64,000 bases of DNA. Origin: Bin87 sp965116785. GTDB lineage: Bacteria; Chloroflexota; Dehalococcoidia; Lucifugimonadales; UBA3495. Position 1 is the stretch's first letter. Each line of letters begins with the position of its first letter. Location of the stretch: positions 1,364,001-1,428,000 of the forward strand of contig OZ220731.1 in the NCBI GenBank assembly GCA_965116785.1, written 5' to 3'. The notes beneath the pieces are model-generated. The model was not told the DNA's origin, searched no databases, and worked only from the letters and a program-made list of their open reading frames with translations. Shown here one piece after another: positions 60,469 through 64,000 of this stretch. Position numbers and translations under genes: made by a program.

Positions 60469-62274
60469 TCAAGCGACCCACTTGTGCCAGAGGAGACCAG
60501 CATAGGTGGCAGCTATCCCCAGGCCGATGACGGTGGAGACTGCCCGTTCAAAGCGGCGGTTCCTGGGGTCGCGGAAGATCACGCCGTAGCCGTCGGCGCC
60601 GGATTGAACGGCCAACACCAAGTCGGAGCGGTCGCGGTGCAGGTCCCACACGCTGACAATCAGGAAAACGATGACCGCGGGGAACAGGACGCTGAACACC
60701 TCGTAAATGAAAGCCGTCCATCCCGAGACCTCCGGGCGGGACAACAGGGACAGAAGTACCGTGGCGCCACCGAAGATTATCAGCGAAAAGAGCTCACCAA
60801 AATCCACGCCCTGCTGGCGGGAATGGACCACCATGTTGAGTTGGGCCTCGGCGCTGGCAAGAAGCTTTTGGTCGGCCACCTGGTGGCCCGAGGCAGCGGC
60901 CCGAACGAAGCAGAGTTTGGCGTGGGCGTAGGCGATTCGCAGTTCTTCCGGGTTGCGGGCACTGTCAACGCCACGAATGTGCTCGCTGACCACTGGGGCA
61001 ATCAGGCTGCGTCTGGCAAGCAGTTCCACGGCTTGATGCAGGGCGAAGATGCGGTTGTCTTCGTCCTGGGTGCGTGGCGCCAGCCGGGCCACGCGGAAGG
61101 TCAACAGTAGTATGAAGACGGTGGCGGACAGACCCACTGCTCCCAGATAGGTTTCCCGGGGCCAAAGCCAGCCGTCGAAGGGCAAAAACACCAGCAGTTC
61201 ATCACGCAAATAGACGAAGGCTCCGCAGGCCCAGAGTGCGAGGATCAGGGCTTTAAAGCCGAATCGCACTTCGGCCTCAAAGTTGATCAGCAGGTTGGCG
61301 GTGATGATCGCGGCAGCGCCGATGATGAGAAAATCGACCCTCGCCACCTCCACCTGCCAAAACAGGAAAAGCCACATCAGGGCAAAGATAGGCGTAGAAT
61401 ACGACAACGCATTGATACCCAGGTTCCTGGTCAACATGTTGGCCGCTCGCCAGGATATGCTGGCCGGCGCCATGATCAGCGCGCCGCTAGCCACCGCAAT
61501 CGCCAATGACTTCATGGAAATTGTTTCGGCAGCGACCAGACCGACGCCTGCGTTCAGTCCAATCCCCGCAAAGCTGGCGATGCAAAATGCTATTAGTGCG
61601 CAACAGATCTCGACAAAGGCCCGGTTCCTGTCGCCAACCGCATCGGCTGGCAAAGCCTCGCTGAGGTCGGTTCCCCATTTGAAACCAAACGCAGGGAGGG
61701 CGGCAACCAGCACAGCGCTGATCACAATTGCGAGGCCGATGACGGTATCCGACAATTGGGAATCATCCCAATTGCCAAAACCGCCCGACTGACTGGTAGT
61801 TACGAACGCGAAACCGACAAAACCGGTTACCAGCAGCCACATCATGCTCAAAGTGATTTTGTAATAACGCGCTTGAGCTCGATACAAGATAGCAGTCAAC
61901 ACGATCAGAAATATTGGCCAAGTCTCGAACAAGGTGGCAACTACTGAGAAATCAAGATAACGGGTTGACCAAGCGAACAGACTGTACACGAACTGGTTGA
62001 TCACTACGAGGAACAAAGACCAAGAGAGCAGGCGCTGCGATATGAGCGACAATACTGAACGGTTATACAAAACTGGCCTGAATGCCGCCGCGAGGAACAC
62101 AAAGCTGCCCAACCCGGTCCCTAAACTCACCCCAGCAGTGAACAGGAACGGGCTTTCCGTGCCGCCGCCGACCGCAACCAACAAAGGCACATACGAAAAG
62201 CCCACGACCGCCAGAAACATGAATGCAGTTCCGGCAGCGTTACGGTCATTTCCGTAAGTTATTCCGGCGGCCAT
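60469..62274 (-). CDS. Very large EamA-like membrane protein (copy 2)
   Basis: About 601 residues, paralogous to the gene at 58408 along the full length: FLFTAGVSLGTGLGSFVFLAAAFRPVLYN, LFETWPIFLIVLTAILY, WRAANMLTRNLGINALSYSTPIFALMWLFLFW and the C-terminal WDLHRDRSDL, YGVIFRDPRNRRFERAVSTVIGLGIAATYAGLLW. The extra soluble segment QDEDNRIFALHQAVELLARR is also shared. ATG at 62274 is preferred: a TATACT box lies eight bases before it, and the frame further upstream is not similar to copy 1. Confidence 0.78.
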   Translation of the reverse strand: MAAGITYGNDRNAAGTAFMFLAVVGFSYVPLLVAVGGGTESPFLFTAGVSLGTGLGSFVFLAAAFRPVLYNRSVLSLISQRLLSWSLFLVVINQFVYSLFAWSTRYLDFSVVATLFETWPIFLIVLTAILYRAQARYYKITLSMMWLLVTGFVGFAFVTTSQSGGFGNWDDSQLSDTVIGLAIVISAVLVAALPAFGFKWGTDLSEALPADAVGDRNRAFVEICCALIAFCIASFAGIGLNAGVGLVAAETISMKSLAIAVASGALIMAPASISWRAANMLTRNLGINALSYSTPIFALMWLFLFWQVEVARVDFLIIGAAAIITANLLINFEAEVRFGFKALILALWACGAFVYLRDELLVFLPFDGWLWPRETYLGAVGLSATVFILLLTFRVARLAPRTQDEDNRIFALHQAVELLARRSLIAPVVSEHIRGVDSARNPEELRIAYAHAKLCFVRAAASGHQVADQKLLASAEAQLNMVVHSRQQGVDFGELFSLIIFGGATVLLSLLSRPEVSGWTAFIYEVFSVLFPAVIVFLIVSVWDLHRDRSDLVLAVQSGADGYGVIFRDPRNRRFERAVSTVIGLGIAATYAGLLWHKWVA

Positions 62275-62282
62275 AGTGCCCG

Positions 62283-62288
62283 AGTATA
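62283..62288 (-). promoter_or_regulatory. Likely -10 box (TATACT) of EamA-like copy 2
   Basis: TATACT on the minus strand eight bases before the ATG at 62274, again consistent with a leaderless transcript. No clear -35. Confidence 0.5.
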
Positions 62289-62371
62289 GCATCGGGTTGT
62301 GAATTCGCCTTGATAAGGGCACAACCGACGGCTATATTGAGCTGGAACCGACGACGATGCCGAGGATGAAA

Positions 62372-63217
62372 ATGGCTTTTGCAGAGATCAACGGATACCG
62401 AATGCACTACGAGGCGTTCGGGGCGGACGACGCGCCGGCGCTGGCCCTGATACACGGGGGCCTGGGAGGCGGCGACGGGAGCAAGGACACCATCAACCGG
62501 CAGGCGGACGCGCTGTCTGAAAGATACCGGTGCGTGTTCTACGACCGGCGAGCATGCGGCGAGTCCGATACGACGGCGGATGGCTACGACATGGCCAACT
62601 GCGCCCGCGACCTGCAGGGGTTGCTGGGTCACCTGGGCATCGGCAAAGCGCACATCCTGGGTTCATCCGCGGGCGGACCGATCGCGATGCAGTTTGCGCT
62701 GGATTATCCGCAACTGACCGACACGCTGATCCTCATCAACACCATGAGCTACTCGGAAGAGGCGCAGCAGGAGATTCGTCGCCAGGAGCTGCGTAACCTG
62801 AAGGAGCGGATCGCCGCGGTAGGAAGGTCCGCCGCAGTGGAGCAGGCTATAGCGGACCGGTTCCCGCAGATGACCACGGACGATCCGGAACGGTTCGCGC
62901 GCATCGCGGCGGAGAACCTGGCCCGCATCGACGGGATTGCCGCAACCCAGCAGGCGTACCTGGACATTGGGGATTCGCTGGAATCGCGACTGTCTGAACT
63001 AAAGATGCCAACGTTGGTGGTACACGGGGACGCCGACAGCCGCATACCGGTGGAATGCGGCCGCAGCCTGGCGTCGGGTATCGCCGGCGCTGAGTTGCAC
63101 GAAATACCGGGCGCCGAGCACGGCCTGATGACCAACGAGGCGGCCGGAGAAACGCAGCGGATCATCCTGGATTTCCTTGCCCGTCAATCAGCGGTGCAAT
63201 CACAGGCAGCCGACTGA
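62372..63217 (+). CDS. Alpha/beta hydrolase
   Basis: About 281 residues: LALIHGGLGGGDG (oxyanion loop), nucleophile elbow LGSSAGGPIAMQFAL (Ser in GSSAG), LVVHGDADSRIPVE (acid) and GAEHGLM (catalytic His). Prolyl-peptidase or proline-iminopeptidase-like arrangement, soluble and without signal peptide. Substrate unknown. Among the close starts, ATG at 62372 is favoured by GAGGATGA just upstream; 62357 and 62366 are alternatives. Confidence 0.9.
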   Translation: MAFAEINGYRMHYEAFGADDAPALALIHGGLGGGDGSKDTINRQADALSERYRCVFYDRRACGESDTTADGYDMANCARDLQGLLGHLGIGKAHILGSSAGGPIAMQFALDYPQLTDTLILINTMSYSEEAQQEIRRQELRNLKERIAAVGRSAAVEQAIADRFPQMTTDDPERFARIAAENLARIDGIAATQQAYLDIGDSLESRLSELKMPTLVVHGDADSRIPVECGRSLASGIAGAELHEIPGAEHGLMTNEAAGETQRIILDFLARQSAVQSQAAD

Positions 63218-63222
63218 ATCCC

Positions 63223-63486
63223 GTAGATGACTACGAGTGGGACGAACGGAAACGGCAGGAGAATGCGGAAAAGCATGAGATCGACTTCATCGCGATTTAC
63301 GATTTTGAGTGGGACACCGCCGTGGAACGGGCTAATACTACCCGCGGCGAATTGCGTTGGGTAGCGACCAGCTACATCGGCAACCGCTTATACACCGTCG
63401 TCTATACTTGGAGAGGCGATAGAAGGCGTATCATCAGCCTGCGTAGGGCAAGTAGACAGGAGGAAAGAGACTATGCCCAAGCTTAA
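63223..63486 (+). CDS. brnT: BrnT-family toxin, no canonical start codon
   Basis: The reading frame from 63223 encodes DDYEWDERKRQENAEKHEIDF, then a helix and strands ending ...YTWRGDRRRIISLRRASRQEERDY. This is the BrnT RelE-like ribonuclease pattern: YEWDxxK, NxxKHxIDF, RIISxRxA, ExxxY. The first codon in the family-aligned region is GTA (63223-63225), and no ATG, GTG or TTG occurs in this frame for at least 30 codons upstream. It may start at CTG 63214, or be a broken gene after a GTG to GTA change. It overlaps the next gene by 14 bp, the standard brnTA layout. Confidence 0.65.
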   Translation, partial: VDDYEWDERKRQENAEKHEIDFIAIYDFEWDTAVERANTTRGELRWVATSYIGNRLYTVVYTWRGDRRRIISLRRASRQEERDYAQA

Positions 63487-64000
63487 GCCTGGTCATATCA
63501 GCCCTACTGATGCAGAAGAAGCTGCCATCCAGGCAGGCATTGCCGCCGACCCGGATAACCCGGAGTTGGATGTGGAGTTCTGGGCCGACGCCAAGCCAGC
63601 CCATGAACTCTACCCCGACGGCATTGACAAGCCGCCGCACCTCCCCAAAGAATGGCGGGAACGCATGTCCAGAGAGTACAAGCAATACAAAAGGGGGAAA
63701 GGTATGCACACCGTTGGAATTGACCACATCGCCATGCCCACCGCCGACGCCGAACGCCTGATGGCGTTCTACAAGAAGTTGGGATTCGACATCAACGACG
63801 AAGAGGAATGGCGGGCCGGCACCGCCACCATCTTCTCCATCCAGGTGGGGGATTCCAAGATCAACGTGCATCCCGAGGGGCACATTGCGGACTACCGGGG
63901 GCCAACGGCAGTGCCCGGGTGCACCGACATTTGCTTCGTCTGGGACGGCACGGTGGAAGAGTGCCAGGAAATGCTCGCGGAGGCCGGTGTCGACGTAATA
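63473..64000 (+). CDS. BrnA-like N-terminus in frame with a VOC-family protein (runs off window)
   Basis: From ATG 63473 the frame is open to the window end (176 codons). Residues 1-77 (HISPTDAEEAAIQAGIAADPDNPELD...WAD.KPAHEL) resemble the N-terminal part of BrnA antitoxins but lack the ribbon-helix-helix DNA-binding tail. From Met78 (63704), preceded by AAGGGGGAAAGGT, a VOC/glyoxalase domain begins: VGIDHIAMPTADAERLMAFYKKLGFDI...TATIFSIQVGDSKINVHP. Either a stop codon between two genes has been lost, or they were always two genes with the ribosome site inside the first frame. The C-terminal end is outside the window. Confidence 0.6.
   Translation, partial: MPKLKPGHISPTDAEEAAIQAGIAADPDNPELDVEFWADAKPAHELYPDGIDKPPHLPKEWRERMSREYKQYKRGKGMHTVGIDHIAMPTADAERLMAFYKKLGFDINDEEEWRAGTATIFSIQVGDSKINVHPEGHIADYRGPTAVPGCTDICFVWDGTVEECQEMLAEAGVDVI

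Noticed and set aside
1..64000. CRISPR array, rRNA operon, prophage or IS transposase
   Set aside because: No regular repeat-spacer pattern, no rRNA sequence, and no integrase or transposase-like protein was seen.

Overview
The window is a GC-rich, gene-dense bacterial chromosome segment. Gene content points to the Chloroflexota, probably a SAR202-like or Dehalococcoidia-related heterotroph: F420/flavin-type oxidoreductases, MmgE/PrpD, CitE-like lyases, several acetolactate-synthase-like TPP enzymes, M20 amidohydrolases, a CHAT/NB-ARC/TPR protein and a two-part ThyX. This assignment is inferred from gene content only. Several starts are TTG or GTG with a good Shine-Dalgarno, and some promoters lie so close to the start codon that leaderless mRNAs are likely.

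Layout. 1-5.7 kb: amidohydrolase (cut by the window edge), nitroreductase, EamA permease, tRNA-Glu(CTC), an AIR-synthase/HypE-like protein, a threonine-dehydratase-like enzyme and a small HTH protein behind an unusual GTAC-rich control region. 5.7-9.8 kb: acetamidase/formamidase, TPP enzyme, repeat-rich spacer, hypothetical protein. 9.8-12.7 kb: an accessory patch with two overlapping genes of unknown function (soluble protein plus four-helix membrane protein) and repeats. 12.7-22.4 kb: second TPP enzyme, hypothetical protein, ADP-forming acyl-CoA synthetase, DUF2332 protein, PPOX-fold protein and three consecutive CitE-like genes. 22.8-33.3 kb: a 1251-residue CHAT-like/NB-ARC/TPR protein, alpha/beta hydrolase, HicB-like protein, LLM oxidoreductase, MmgE/PrpD, ECF sigma/anti-sigma pair and a zinc-ribbon peptide. 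33.4-41.5 kb: two-gene ThyX and a complete 2-oxoacid dehydrogenase operon (E3, E1 alpha, E1 beta, E2) with a third TPP enzyme at its end. 41.7-46.4 kb: ferredoxin-thioredoxin reductase, Tat genes, an RlmD/RumA-Maf fusion, thioredoxin and tRNA-Sec. 46.4-64 kb: lutABC, MNT/HEPN pair, SRPBCC protein, glycerate kinase, two M20 hydrolases, DAG/polyprenol kinase-like protein, lipoprotein, cysteine desulfurase, two very large EamA-like membrane proteins, alpha/beta hydrolase, and a BrnT/BrnA-like locus running into a VOC protein.

Main discovery. The ferredoxin-thioredoxin reductase catalytic subunit (41700-42125, minus) looks truncated by an in-frame TGA, but the protein continues with family-like sequence after it. 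The TGA lies exactly where the family has the second active-site cysteine (CHC becomes CHU). A bulged hairpin with apical loop AGGUCU, like the E. coli formate dehydrogenase SECIS, starts 9 nt downstream. The gene for tRNA-Sec (anticodon TCA, long variable arm) is 4.4 kb away, 12 bp behind thioredoxin. Together these support a selenocysteine FTR beside its likely substrate thioredoxin and the Sec tRNA.

Other notable items: a CHAT domain with both catalytic residues apparently lost, a ThyX pair with complementary half active sites, an rRNA methyltransferase-Maf fusion, an MNT/HEPN pair with degenerate motifs, and a BrnT gene with no normal start codon.
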